DNA from: Planococcaceae bacterium UBA3370
GTDB lineage: Bacteria; Bacillota; Bacilli; Bacillales_A; Planococcaceae
Length of the DNA: 12,082 nt
Assembly: GCA_002360295.1 (NCBI GenBank)
Contig: DEQI01000236.1
Coordinates: 1,353-13,434, forward strand
Direction of reading: 5' to 3'
A program made the translations under genes and the position numbers. Below the pieces are notes generated by a model that ran no database searches, was not told the DNA's origin, and was given only the letters and a program-made list of their open reading frames with translations. Positions 1-6,969 of this stretch are shown piece after piece (positions within the stretch are counted from its first letter, which is position 1; every line of letters begins with the position of its first letter).

Positions 1-1329
1 ACAGCGGCATTATTAAATTTAGAAGAAACTGTTTTCCAAAGCGTTGTGAATGAAATTTTCGGACGTAAAGGGGAAGAAGTCGTTGCAAAAAATATTGAAG
101 CCATTCAAAAAGGACGTGAAGCGATTACTGCCTTAATCGGTGATCGTGTGGGCGAGTGGGAATTAGCGCCTGCAGATGGTAAGCGACGACTATTTATGAT
201 CGGAAATGATGCGGTTGCACTAGGCGCATTAGCGGCGGGCTCTCGTTTTATGGCAGCCTATCCAATTACACCTGCTTCAGAAATTATGGAATACATGATT
301 AAAAAGCTGCCATTAGTAGGCGGTGCAGTTATTCAAACAGAAGATGAAATTGCAGCTGCGACAATGGCAATTGGGGCTAACTATGGTGGTGTTCGTGCCT
401 TTACTGCATCAGCAGGTCCTGGTTTATCGTTAATGATGGAGGCGATTGGCTTATCTGGTATGACGGAACAGCCACTTGTTATTATTGATACTCAGCGCGG
501 CGGTCCATCAACAGGTCTTCCGACAAAACAAGAACAATCAGACTTGATGGCGATGCTTTATGGAACTCATGGTGAAATACCAAAAGTAGTTATTGCGCCT
601 TCTACAATGGAGGAAGCATTCTTTGATACGGTTCAAGCGTTTAATATTGCTGAACAATTGCAATTACCGGTTATTATTATGACGGACTTACAATTATCTC
701 TTGGTAAACAAACTGTGGATCCATTTGATTATAATAAAATTGAGATTAAACGCGGTAAAATCGTTGAAACGGTTGATGATATAGAATCAACTGATTACTT
801 TAAACGCTATGAAAATACAGAAGATGGCATTTCACCGCGAGTATTACCTGGAACATTGGGTGGTATACACCACGTTACAGGTGTTGAACATGATGAAACT
901 GGTAAGCCGTCTGAAGCGACAGGGAATAGACGCGCACAAATGGATAAACGTTTCCGTAAGTTACAGCATGTCCAATTTGATACACCTGTTTACGTGAATG
1001 CCCCTCATGAAGAGGCAGACGTTTTACTTGTAGGCTTTAACTCAACTCGAGGTGCATTAGAAGAAGTACAAGAAACATTAAATGCAGAAGGTATTAAAAC
1101 AAATCACGCGCACATTCGTTTATTATTCCCATTCCCTGCTGAGGAAATGGCGAAGCTAGCAAATAGTGCGAAAAAAATTGTGGTAGTGGAAAATAACGCA
1201 ACTGCTCAGCTAGCTAATATTTTGAAAATGAATATTGGTTGCCATACAAAAATAGCAAATATTTTAAAATATGATGGTACACCGTTCTTACCACGTGAAT
1301 TAACAAATTTAGTAAAGGAGGAGATTTAA
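1..1329 (+). CDS. korA: 2-oxoacid:ferredoxin oxidoreductase, alpha subunit (5' end cut by window)
   Basis: This is the 3' part of a KorA-type subunit that, with KorB, oxidatively decarboxylates a 2-oxoacid (probably 2-oxoglutarate) to the acyl-CoA and reduces ferredoxin. Frame 1 is open from base 1, and the residues before the GTG at 46 (reading LNLEETVFQSVV) run smoothly into the gamma-like domain, so the GTG is not taken as the start and the true start lies outside the window. Downstream comes the pyrimidine-binding domain with the typical YPITP motif (around base 260), a TASAGPGLSLM segment and a GGPSTGLPTKQEQSDL segment. It ends with a transketolase-C-like domain (LLVGFNSTRGALEE onward). 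Family members with a fused gamma-alpha layout run to about 580 residues, so roughly 140 are missing. The gene ends 2 nt before korB, and its last codons carry the korB ribosome site. Family assignment is strong; substrate choice is inferred. Confidence 0.9.
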   Translation, partial: TAALLNLEETVFQSVVNEIFGRKGEEVVAKNIEAIQKGREAITALIGDRVGEWELAPADGKRRLFMIGNDAVALGALAAGSRFMAAYPITPASEIMEYMIKKLPLVGGAVIQTEDEIAAATMAIGANYGGVRAFTASAGPGLSLMMEAIGLSGMTEQPLVIIDTQRGGPSTGLPTKQEQSDLMAMLYGTHGEIPKVVIAPSTMEEAFFDTVQAFNIAEQLQLPVIIMTDLQLSLGKQTVDPFDYNKIEIKRGKIVETVDDIESTDYFKRYENTEDGISPRVLPGTLGGIHHVTGVEHDETGKPSEATGNRRAQMDKRFRKLQHVQFDTPVYVNAPHEEADVLLVGFNSTRGALEEVQETLNAEGIKTNHAHIRLLFPFPAEEMAKLANSAKKIVVVENNATAQLANILKMNIGCHTKIANILKYDGTPFLPRELTNLVKEEI

Positions 1330-1331
1330 TC

Positions 1332-2198
1332 ATGGCAACATTTAAGGATTTTCGTAATAATGTAAAACCTAACTGGTGTCCTGGTTGTGGTGACTTCTCT
1401 GTACAAGCTGCCATTCAACGTGCCGCAGCAAATGTAGGCTATGAACCTCATGAGTTAGCTGTAATTTCTGGTATCGGATGCTCAGGGCGAATTTCTGGTT
1501 ATATTAAATCATATGGATTCCACGGTATTCATGGTCGTGCATTACCCATTGCACAGGGCTTGAAAATGGCGAATAAAGATTTAAAAGTCATCGCATCTGG
1601 TGGAGATGGTGACGGTTTTGCTATCGGTATGGGGCATACAATTCATGCCATTCGTCGTAATATTGATATCACATACGTTGTAATGGACAATCAAATTTAT
1701 GGTTTAACGAAAGGTCAAACTTCCCCTCGTTCGGCAGCTGGTTTTGTTACAAAATCAACTCCTGGTGGAGCTATTGAGCCATCATTAAAACCTTTGGAAG
1801 TGGCTTTAACGAGTGGTGCTACATTCGTTGCACAAGGCTTCTCAACAGATATTAAAGAATTAACAGCGTTAATCGAAGCGGGTCTTAATCATAAAGGCTT
1901 CTCCTTCATTAACGTATTTTCACCTTGTGTCACGTACAATAAAGTGAATACGTATGATTGGTTTAAAGAAAATTTAACAAAACTATCAGATATCGAAGGT
2001 TATGATTGTACAAATCGCTCGATGGCTATGCAAACAGTAATGGAAAAGGAAGGTCTTGTAACAGGTATTATTTATCAAGATCAAGAGACTCCTTCTTATC
2101 AAGAAAAATTAAAAGGTTATTCAGAGCTACCTTTAACAGATATTGATATTAACTTATCAGAAGATCAATTTGATCAATTACTAAAAGAATTTATGTAA
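1332..2198 (+). CDS. korB: 2-oxoacid:ferredoxin oxidoreductase, beta (thiamine-diphosphate) subunit
   Basis: This 288-residue protein is the catalytic partner of KorA and binds thiamine diphosphate and one [4Fe-4S] cluster. Visible cysteines at the expected places are C16 and C19 (WCPGCGDF), C50 (GIGCSGR) and C199 (FSPCVTYN). The ThDP/Mg motif is GGDGDGFAIG at about 90-99, followed by MDNQIYGLTKGQ at 118-129. Length is usual for the family. The start ATG has a very strong ribosome site (AAAGGAGG, 1314-1321) lying inside the end of korA. The 2-nt gap and shared pathway indicate one transcript and tight co-expression. A strong hairpin terminator follows directly. The KorB beta type is clear; 2-oxoglutarate as substrate is likely by family but not provable here. 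Confidence 0.93.
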   Translation: MATFKDFRNNVKPNWCPGCGDFSVQAAIQRAAANVGYEPHELAVISGIGCSGRISGYIKSYGFHGIHGRALPIAQGLKMANKDLKVIASGGDGDGFAIGMGHTIHAIRRNIDITYVVMDNQIYGLTKGQTSPRSAAGFVTKSTPGGAIEPSLKPLEVALTSGATFVAQGFSTDIKELTALIEAGLNHKGFSFINVFSPCVTYNKVNTYDWFKENLTKLSDIEGYDCTNRSMAMQTVMEKEGLVTGIIYQDQETPSYQEKLKGYSELPLTDIDINLSEDQFDQLLKEFM

Positions 2199-2204
2199 TA
2201 AGCA

Positions 2205-2262
2205 AATAGGCTGTGGTATGTCCAAAAGAACTTTTCGGACACACCCAGCCTATTCTATTTTG
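2205..2262 (+). terminator. Terminator of the korAB operon
   Basis: A long hairpin starts 7 nt after the korB stop. The outer stem is AATAGGCTG (2205-2213) with CAGCCTATT (2246-2254), 9 bp. It continues inward through GGT:ACC, TGTCC:GGACA and AAAA:TTTT with small bulges, to a GAAC loop. TCTATTTT follows. Position and shape fit an intrinsic terminator, although the T tract is interrupted. Confidence 0.8.
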
Positions 2263-2311
2263 ACAAAACATTGGCTAGGAATAATATGATGGTAATTTTC
2301 GGGTTAATGCC

Positions 2312-2352
2312 AAAATCAACCCCAACTCCAGTTCATGGAGTGTTGATTTTTT
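2312..2352 (+). terminator. Second hairpin with T tract, between korB and the chemoreceptor gene
   Basis: AAAATCAAC (2312-2320) pairs with GTTGATTTT (2342-2350), and ACTCCA (2325-2330) pairs with TGGAGT (2336-2341), leaving a bulge of 4 nt and a GTTCA loop. Six T residues close it (2347-2352). It could be a back-up terminator for korAB or a regulatory hairpin in the leader of the next gene. I see no convincing promoter between it and 2417. Confidence 0.5.
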
Positions 2353-2422
2353 ACACGACCTTTACAGTATCTTCATAGTCGTCATGTATGCTTACATTAT
2401 CTAGTAATAAAGGAGCATGATG

Positions 2423-3943
2423 ATGAATTTTATAAAAGTAAAGGACAAGCTCATTTTGTTAATGATTGTGTGCGTTGCTTCGAATTTTAGTATCGCTTTA
2501 TTAAGTCTCGATTATTTAAGGAAAATGGAGTGGAACGCAGAACAACTTTACAATGAAAAAATGCAAATGGTTGATGTATTAAAATCAGCTGAAACACTTG
2601 CCATCACTGGGCAACTAGATGAAGCTAAAAAACTAGTGGGAAATGCATCTTATTTAGCATTTGACTCCAAAATGGATTTTTATTTAAAGCAAGTACATAC
2701 AAATGCAAGTGCGACTTTTTTTCTAGAAATGAAAGATTATGTGATGACACGTACAGACCAACAATTATCATTATATGAAAAGGATATACATAAAGGGTAT
2801 ATGGCTATTGTTACAGTATCAGTTTTAATGATATTGATTGTTTTATACCTTAGCTATGTAGCAACAAAATCAGTTCGTAAGCCGACCAAGCAGCTTCATT
2901 ATTTATTAAAACGTGCGCAACAAGGGGATTTTTCAAATAGGGCAAAATATGAATCACGTGATGAGTTGGGTGAATTACTATTAAGCTATAACCAAATGGT
3001 ATCAGAAGTAAAAACTTTATTCGAGGTAGTAAAGAATAGTGCATGTGCAGTAATTGGTGCAAATGTTCAACTAACCGAAAATGCTGAAACAATGACTTCA
3101 TCTGCACAACAAATTACTAATAATACGGAAGCGATGACGGCTGCCATGACCATTTCAACTGTCCATGTAAATTCTAATACGGCAATGATCCAAGAGGTAG
3201 CAAGCAGTATGGAGATGATGACCAATCGAATTACCCTCATGAAAGAAATTATTGTACAAATGGTCCAGCAGGCACAGACAGGAGAACAACATGTCGCAAC
3301 GAATGTCTCTCAAATGCATGTAATTGAACAAGCCATGTTAGAAGCAAATGAAATGATGCAAAGATTAGAAAATCAAACACAACAAATTACAACGGTCATC
3401 GATATGATTCAAGGAATTGCTAATGATACAAATTTACTTGCGTTAAACGCAGCTATTGAAGCAGCAAGAGCTGGTGATAATGGGAAAGGATTTGGTGTTG
3501 TCGCAAATGAAGTAAAAAAACTAGCTGGCCAATCATTACATTCTACGCAAACAATTATCTATATAGTAGAAGCTATTCAGCAGGAAACGATGGCGGCTGC
3601 TACTGTAATGGAGAAAGCTAGTAACGCAACTCGCATAGGCATTGCGACGACAAATCAAACTTCGCAAAATTTCCGGAATATTGCTACGCGCATTCAGCAA
3701 ATCGAACCACATATAGAGGAAGTTTCTGGTACGATAGACCAAATGGCGAATTTTACAAAAGATGTAGCGAAACAGTCTTTAGAGCTTGTTCAAATGATAG
3801 AAGAAAACGTAGCTCAAATTGAACAAATATCTAAAAAAACAACAGAGCAGCTAAAAGCGTCAACAGCTATTGAGTTGCAAATTCAAAATATCTCGAAAAA
3901 CACACGCTCTTTAACCCATGCTTTACATAAATTTGTCGTATAA
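2423..3943 (+). CDS. Methyl-accepting chemotaxis protein, short form
   Basis: A membrane chemoreceptor that should signal through CheA/CheW to bias flagellar rotation. There are three successive ATG codons at 2417, 2420 and 2423. TAAAGGAG (2408-2415) is 1, 4 and 7 nt before them, so the third is the best start, giving 506 residues. In that numbering, transmembrane segment 1 spans about 9-29, an extracellular segment of only about 95 residues runs 32-124, and transmembrane segment 2 spans about 126-146. A HAMP linker covers about 147-200 (containing [14 protein letters not shown]), then a long heptad-rich signalling domain. The conserved tip reads [19 protein letters not shown] then [18 protein letters not shown], around 335-371, with Asp where Glu is usual after ARAG. 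The small mostly helical sensor region resembles four-helix-bundle types; its ligand is unknown. It appears to stand alone, followed by a repeat. Confidence 0.9.
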   Translation: MNFIKVKDKLILLMIVCVASNFSIALLSLDYLRKMEWNAEQLYNEKMQMVDVLKSAETLAITGQLDEAKKLVGNASYLAFDSKMDFYLKQVHTNASATFFLEMKDYVMTRTDQQLSLYEKDIHKGYMAIVTVSVLMILIVLYLSYVATKSVRKPTKQLHYLLKRAQQGDFSNRAKYESRDELGELLLSYNQMVSEVKTLFEVVKNSACAVIGANVQLTENAETMTSSAQQITNNTEAMTAAMTISTVHVNSNTAMIQEVASSMEMMTNRITLMKEIIVQMVQQAQTGEQHVATNVSQMHVIEQAMLEANEMMQRLENQTQQITTVIDMIQGIANDTNLLALNAAIEAARAGDNGKGFGVVANEVKKLAGQSLHSTQTIIYIVEAIQQETMAAATVMEKASNATRIGIATTNQTSQNFRNIATRIQQIEPHIEEVSGTIDQMANFTKDVAKQSLELVQMIEENVAQIEQISKKTTEQLKASTAIELQIQNISKNTRSLTHALHKFVV

Positions 3944-3957
3944 TTAAATAGAAATAT

Positions 3958-4205
3958 ACACCCCCTAAATTTGTGAAAATATGGTTCATCACTATAAGTC
4001 GAGGTTGCTATATATGCACCACACATTCCACTCCGCAACGCAGTGAGGAGGCTCATCGGACGCCCTCAGGAATTTTGGAACGAAGGCTAAAGGCGTCACA
4101 TCGTGTGACAACGCCTTCATGACCAACGTCCTGTTGGCCTCTGGCGCAGCGGAAATCAACCTCAAGTTATACTGAAGAGCCAAAAATATGAATTACAGGG
4201 GATGT
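3958..4205. repeat. Palindromic intergenic repeat with terminal inverted repeats (MITE/REP-like)
   Basis: This fills most of the 340-bp gap between the chemoreceptor and the next gene. The ends are imperfect inverted repeats of about 50 nt. On the left, ACACCCCCT (3958-3966) continues to GAGGTTG (4001-4007). On the right, CAACCTC (4157-4163) continues to AGGGGATGT (4197-4205). In the best-conserved 26 nt (3982-4007 against 4157-4182) I count 5 mismatches. Inside are further hairpins: AAGGC/GCCTT (4090-4094, 4113-4117) enclosing GTCACA/TGTGAC (4095-4100, 4104-4109), and CCAAC/GTTGG (4123-4127, 4133-4137). The sequence is richer in G+C than its flanks. From memory it resembles a family of intergenic palindromes common in Lysinibacillus and related Bacillaceae, but only one copy lies here. 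No clear target duplication is seen. Orientation is not defined. Confidence 0.7.
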
Positions 4206-4208
4206 TTG

Positions 4209-4236
4209 TTGTATTTATATGGTTATCACTTATAAT
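4209..4236 (+). promoter_or_regulatory. Sigma-A-type promoter for the 114-residue protein gene
   Basis: A perfect TATAAT (4231-4236) lies 16 nt after a weak -35 TTGTAT (4209-4214) and about 48 nt before the start codon. It begins only 3 nt beyond the right end of the palindromic repeat. Confidence 0.6.
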
Positions 4237-4283
4237 GAAAGTAAGGTCAAGATAAGGAATAACAGTTTAAAGAGGAATCATAC

Positions 4284-4628
4284 ATGACAAACTTAATAAA
4301 TTTTCTTCAAAAAAAGCAAGAGCATGATGAAAGAAAAATTGAACTGATTTTACAAAAGGCTAATTCCAAACTTGAAAAGATAGATTTGCTTATTCAGCAA
4401 AAGGAACTAGCGGTACAAGATCATCAGTTGTTTCTAGCCTTTTTAACGTATCTTGAGCAGCACCAAATTGAGCCAATCAGTCTGTTTAAAGACGTCATCG
4501 ACTTGCCGAGATTTCAATTTGAAGCAAAATACAAGATGAACTGGGCACAAGTCGTCAAATTAAGTGTCACATTTCTTACAATTTTGCATAAAAATGACCC
4601 AGAAAGCTATAAACAATTCATTGACTAA
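4284..4628 (+). CDS. Uncharacterised 114-residue, mostly helical protein
   Basis: I do not recognise this family. AGAGGA (4271-4276), 7 nt before the ATG, supports the start, and the gene has its own candidate promoter. No signal peptide, membrane segment or cysteine is visible. Residues of about 8-50 are charged and heptad-like (QKKQEHDERKIELILQKANS and on), suggesting a coiled coil. The second half has a hydrophobic stretch (FLAFLTYLEQHQ) and a segment with MNWAQVVKLSVTFLTIL near the end. Being cytoplasmic, small and helical, it might be a partner of another protein. It ends 69 nt before miaB, which has its own promoter, so the two need not be co-transcribed. Base composition is like its neighbours. 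It is real by ribosome site, promoter and length; function is unknown. Confidence 0.75.
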   Translation: MTNLINFLQKKQEHDERKIELILQKANSKLEKIDLLIQQKELAVQDHQLFLAFLTYLEQHQIEPISLFKDVIDLPRFQFEAKYKMNWAQVVKLSVTFLTILHKNDPESYKQFID

Positions 4629-4630
4629 GC

Positions 4631-4660
4631 TTGTGTGAATGCTCTTGTTTTCGCTATAAT
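4631..4660 (+). promoter_or_regulatory. Candidate sigma-A promoter for miaB-ricA
   Basis: A perfect TATAAT (4655-4660) lies 18 nt after TTGTGT (4631-4636) in the 69-nt gap before miaB. The -35 is weak, and 37 nt separate the -10 box from the start codon. Confidence 0.6.
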
Positions 4661-4697
4661 GTTAAAACGGGTATTTGAATGAAAGGAGCTACAGTCG

Positions 4698-6215
4698 ATG
4701 AATGAAGAACAACGACTAGCTAGTCAGCAAGTTAAACAGCCTAAAAAAGAAGAAAAAGATTATAGTAAATATTTCGAGCGTGTTATTACGGCGCCGTCAC
4801 TCAAAGATGCAAAAAAACGTGGGAAAGAAGAAGTAAAGTACCATAAAGATTTCTCCATCGATTCGGAATTCCTTGGTATGGGCGAAGGTCGCAAGTTTTA
4901 TATTCGTACGTACGGTTGTCAAATGAACGAACATGACACAGAGGTAATGGCCGGTATCTTTATGCAGCTTGGTTACGAACCGACTGATGAAGTAGAAAAT
5001 GCCGATGTTGTTCTACTGAACACATGTGCTATTCGAGAAAATGCCGAAAACAAAGTGTTTGGTGAACTAGGTTTTCTTGTGAAATATAAACGGAAAAATC
5101 CTGAGATGTTAATTGGCGTATGCGGTTGTATGTCGCAAGAGGAATCGGTTGTAAATAAAATATTAAAAACGTATCCGCACGTTGATATGGTGTTCGGTAC
5201 GCATAATATTCACCGATTACCAAATATATTAAATGAAGCCTATATGTCGAAGGAAATGGTGATCGAAGTATGGTCTAAAGAAGGGGATGTAATCGAAAGC
5301 CTTCCGAAACAACGACTAGGTTCCATTAAAGCATGGGTAAACATTATGTACGGCTGTGATAAGTTCTGTACGTATTGCATCGTACCATATACTCGCGGTA
5401 AAGAACGTTCTCGTCGACCAGAAGAAATTATTCAAGAGGTGCGAGAATTAGCAGCACAAGGCTATCAAGAAATTATGTTACTTGGTCAAAACGTAAACGC
5501 TTATGGTAAAGATTTTACGGATATTGAGTATAGACTTGGTGATTTAATGGACGAGTTACGTAAAATTGATATTCCACGTATTCGTTTCACAACATCTCAC
5601 CCACGCGACTTTGACGATCACTTAATCGAGGTGCTAGCGAAAAAAGGGAACTTGGTAGAGCATATTCATCTTCCAGTTCAATCAGGATCAAACGACATAT
5701 TGAAAATTATGGCGCGAAAATATACACGTGAGCATTTCTTAGATTTAGTTCGTAAAATTAAAGCAGCAATACCAGATGTAGCATTAACGACAGATATTAT
5801 TGTCGGCTATCCGAATGAAACAGAAGAGCAATTCCAAGAAACAATTGATTTATATCGTGAAGTTGGTTTTGAGATGGCATTCACTTATATTTATTCACCT
5901 CGAGAAGGTACGCCTGCAGCCAAAATGGTAGACAATGTACCATTAGAAGTGAAAAAAGAACGCCTGCAACGTTTAAATGCAGTTGTAGCTGAATTTTCAA
6001 ATGCAGCACTCAAAAATCTTGAAGGTGAAATAGTTGAAGTTCTTGTAGAAGGTAGCAGTAAAAAGCGTGATGACGTATTAGCTGGCTATACACGTAAAAA
6101 TAAATTAGTCAATTTCGAAGGTCCTGAAAATCTAGTAGGTAAGCTCGTTAAAGTGAAAATACTAGAAGCTAAAAACTATTCATTACGCGGGGAATATGTA
6201 GAAGTAGTAAAATGA
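4698..6215 (+). CDS. miaB: tRNA-2-methylthio-N6-dimethylallyladenosine synthase (MiaB)
   Basis: A radical-SAM methylthiotransferase that adds a methylthio group at C2 of i6A37 in tRNAs reading UNN codons. Domains in order: a charged N-terminal extension of about 65 residues; the methylthiotransferase N domain (about 66-190) whose three auxiliary-cluster cysteines are C74 (TYGCQMN), C110 (LLNTCAIRE) and C144 (CGCMSQEE); the radical-SAM core with CxxxCxxC at C220, C224 and C227 ([10 protein letters not shown]); and a C-terminal TRAM domain of about 60 residues ending in [10 protein letters not shown]. At 505 residues it is close to my recollection of the B. subtilis enzyme (about 509), which also carries a long N-terminal extension. 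AAAGGAG (4682-4688) supports the ATG. ricA follows after 17 nt, so the two are probably one operon. Confidence 0.96.
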   Translation: MNEEQRLASQQVKQPKKEEKDYSKYFERVITAPSLKDAKKRGKEEVKYHKDFSIDSEFLGMGEGRKFYIRTYGCQMNEHDTEVMAGIFMQLGYEPTDEVENADVVLLNTCAIRENAENKVFGELGFLVKYKRKNPEMLIGVCGCMSQEESVVNKILKTYPHVDMVFGTHNIHRLPNILNEAYMSKEMVIEVWSKEGDVIESLPKQRLGSIKAWVNIMYGCDKFCTYCIVPYTRGKERSRRPEEIIQEVRELAAQGYQEIMLLGQNVNAYGKDFTDIEYRLGDLMDELRKIDIPRIRFTTSHPRDFDDHLIEVLAKKGNLVEHIHLPVQSGSNDILKIMARKYTREHFLDLVRKIKAAIPDVALTTDIIVGYPNETEEQFQETIDLYREVGFEMAFTYIYSPREGTPAAKMVDNVPLEVKKERLQRLNAVVAEFSNAALKNLEGEIVEVLVEGSSKKRDDVLAGYTRKNKLVNFEGPENLVGKLVKVKILEAKNYSLRGEYVEVVK

Positions 6216-6232
6216 CATGAGGTGCAAATTTA

Positions 6233-6667
6233 ATGACGAAATTGTATTCGAAGGACGAAATTATTGAAAAAGCCAAAGAAATCGCGCATATGATTGCTAA
6301 CACGGAAGAAGTAGAGTTTTTCAAAAAAGCAGAAGAGCAAATTAACGAAAATCAAAATGTACGTGAAAAAATTGCTTCTTTAAAAACATTACAAAAGCAA
6401 GCCGTGAACTTCCAGCACTTAGGGAAAGAAAAAGCGCTTAAAATGATTGAGGGAAAAATTGCTACAATCGAACAAGAAATCGATGCAGTACCAGTCGTGC
6501 AGCAATTCAAACAATCTCAAACGGATGTAAATGATCTGCTTCAACTTGTATCCAATGCGATCGCAAATAATGTTACAAATGAAGTGATTGAATCAACTGG
6601 TGGAGATGTTTTAATGGGTGAGACAGGTTCGAAAATTCGTAACAGTGTACCAGGAAGTTGTTCTTAA
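6233..6667 (+). CDS. ricA: RicA (YmcA), YlbF/YmcA-family regulator
   Basis: A 144-residue, almost wholly helical cytoplasmic protein of the YlbF/YmcA family. In B. subtilis, RicA acts with RicF (YlbF) and RicT (YaaT) in a complex that carries iron-sulfur clusters, promotes RNase Y-dependent mRNA maturation and is needed for competence, biofilm formation and sporulation. Here the long helices (about 5-120) end in a glycine-rich tail, STGGDVLMGETGSKI, and the only cysteine is C143, the second-last residue (PGSCS). From memory, a C-terminal Cys of RicA has been linked to cluster binding, so this lone Cys fits. TGAGGTG (6218-6224) gives good spacing to the ATG. The 17-nt gap after miaB and the terminator after the stop define a two-gene operon, the same pairing as miaB-ymcA in B. 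subtilis. Confidence 0.92.
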   Translation: MTKLYSKDEIIEKAKEIAHMIANTEEVEFFKKAEEQINENQNVREKIASLKTLQKQAVNFQHLGKEKALKMIEGKIATIEQEIDAVPVVQQFKQSQTDVNDLLQLVSNAIANNVTNEVIESTGGDVLMGETGSKIRNSVPGSCS

Positions 6668-6695
6668 AAAAGTAATGAATAGATGAATAGCCCTT

Positions 6696-6740
6696 AACCC
6701 CTACAGCCGTAAGTAAAGGTTTGTAGGGGTTTTTATTTTT
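6696..6740 (+). terminator. Terminator after ricA
   Basis: AACCCCTACA (6696-6705) and TGTAGGGGTT (6722-6731) form a perfect 10-bp stem with a 16-nt loop. It runs into TTTTTATTTTT (6730-6740). This is a clear intrinsic terminator for miaB-ricA. Confidence 0.92.
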
Positions 6741-6969
6741 GTAATTGAACCGTTATGAAGTTAAAGAATAGTCGTTGCTCTATGTGGAAGCGGGCGTTTT
6801 ATGTGATAAATAAACGAAGGAATAAGCAGGAGATTAGCTGAGAAACTCTTACTGTCAATTGATTTGTAAATATCGGGGCTATAATAGATAGATGTATGAA
6901 CAAAGTAATCGAATTGTATAGAAAAATTTGGTACACTTTAGTAAATAAGTAGGTGTAAATGGGGGTGGA
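6741..6969. other. Leader region without a supported gene
   Basis: The 302-nt gap after ricA holds the terminator, then about 230 nt with no gene I can support. A 28-codon frame from 6755 lacks a ribosome site. A 13-codon frame (6959-7000) overlaps the start of the next gene out of frame and contains its G-rich ribosome site. The only other signals are the two promoter-like matches listed nearby. I recognise no riboswitch. Confidence 0.5.
6859..6885 (+). promoter_or_regulatory. Candidate promoter for the phosphodiesterase gene
   Basis: A perfect TATAAT (6880-6885) is preceded by TTGATT (6859-6864), but the spacer is only 15 nt. A second candidate is an extended -10, TGGTACACT (6929-6937), without a good -35. 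Either would leave a leader of about 30-80 nt. Confidence 0.4.

Noticed and set aside
46..48. GTG as the start of korA
   Set aside because: The frame is open and family-like from base 1, so the gene begins before the window.
2361..2392. TTTACA ... TATGCT as a promoter for the chemoreceptor gene
   Set aside because: The spacer is 20 nt and the -10 is poor; no sigma-D (TAAA ... GCCGATAT) match was found either.
3992..4183. A 63-codon frame on the - strand covering most of the palindromic repeat
   Set aside because: It lies wholly within the repeat and its inverted ends, has no ribosome site I can see, and resembles the spurious 'hypothetical proteins' such repeats produce.
6755..6841. A 28-codon basic peptide frame in the leader before the phosphodiesterase gene
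   Set aside because: No ribosome site upstream and no recognisable sequence; expected by chance in a gap of this size.
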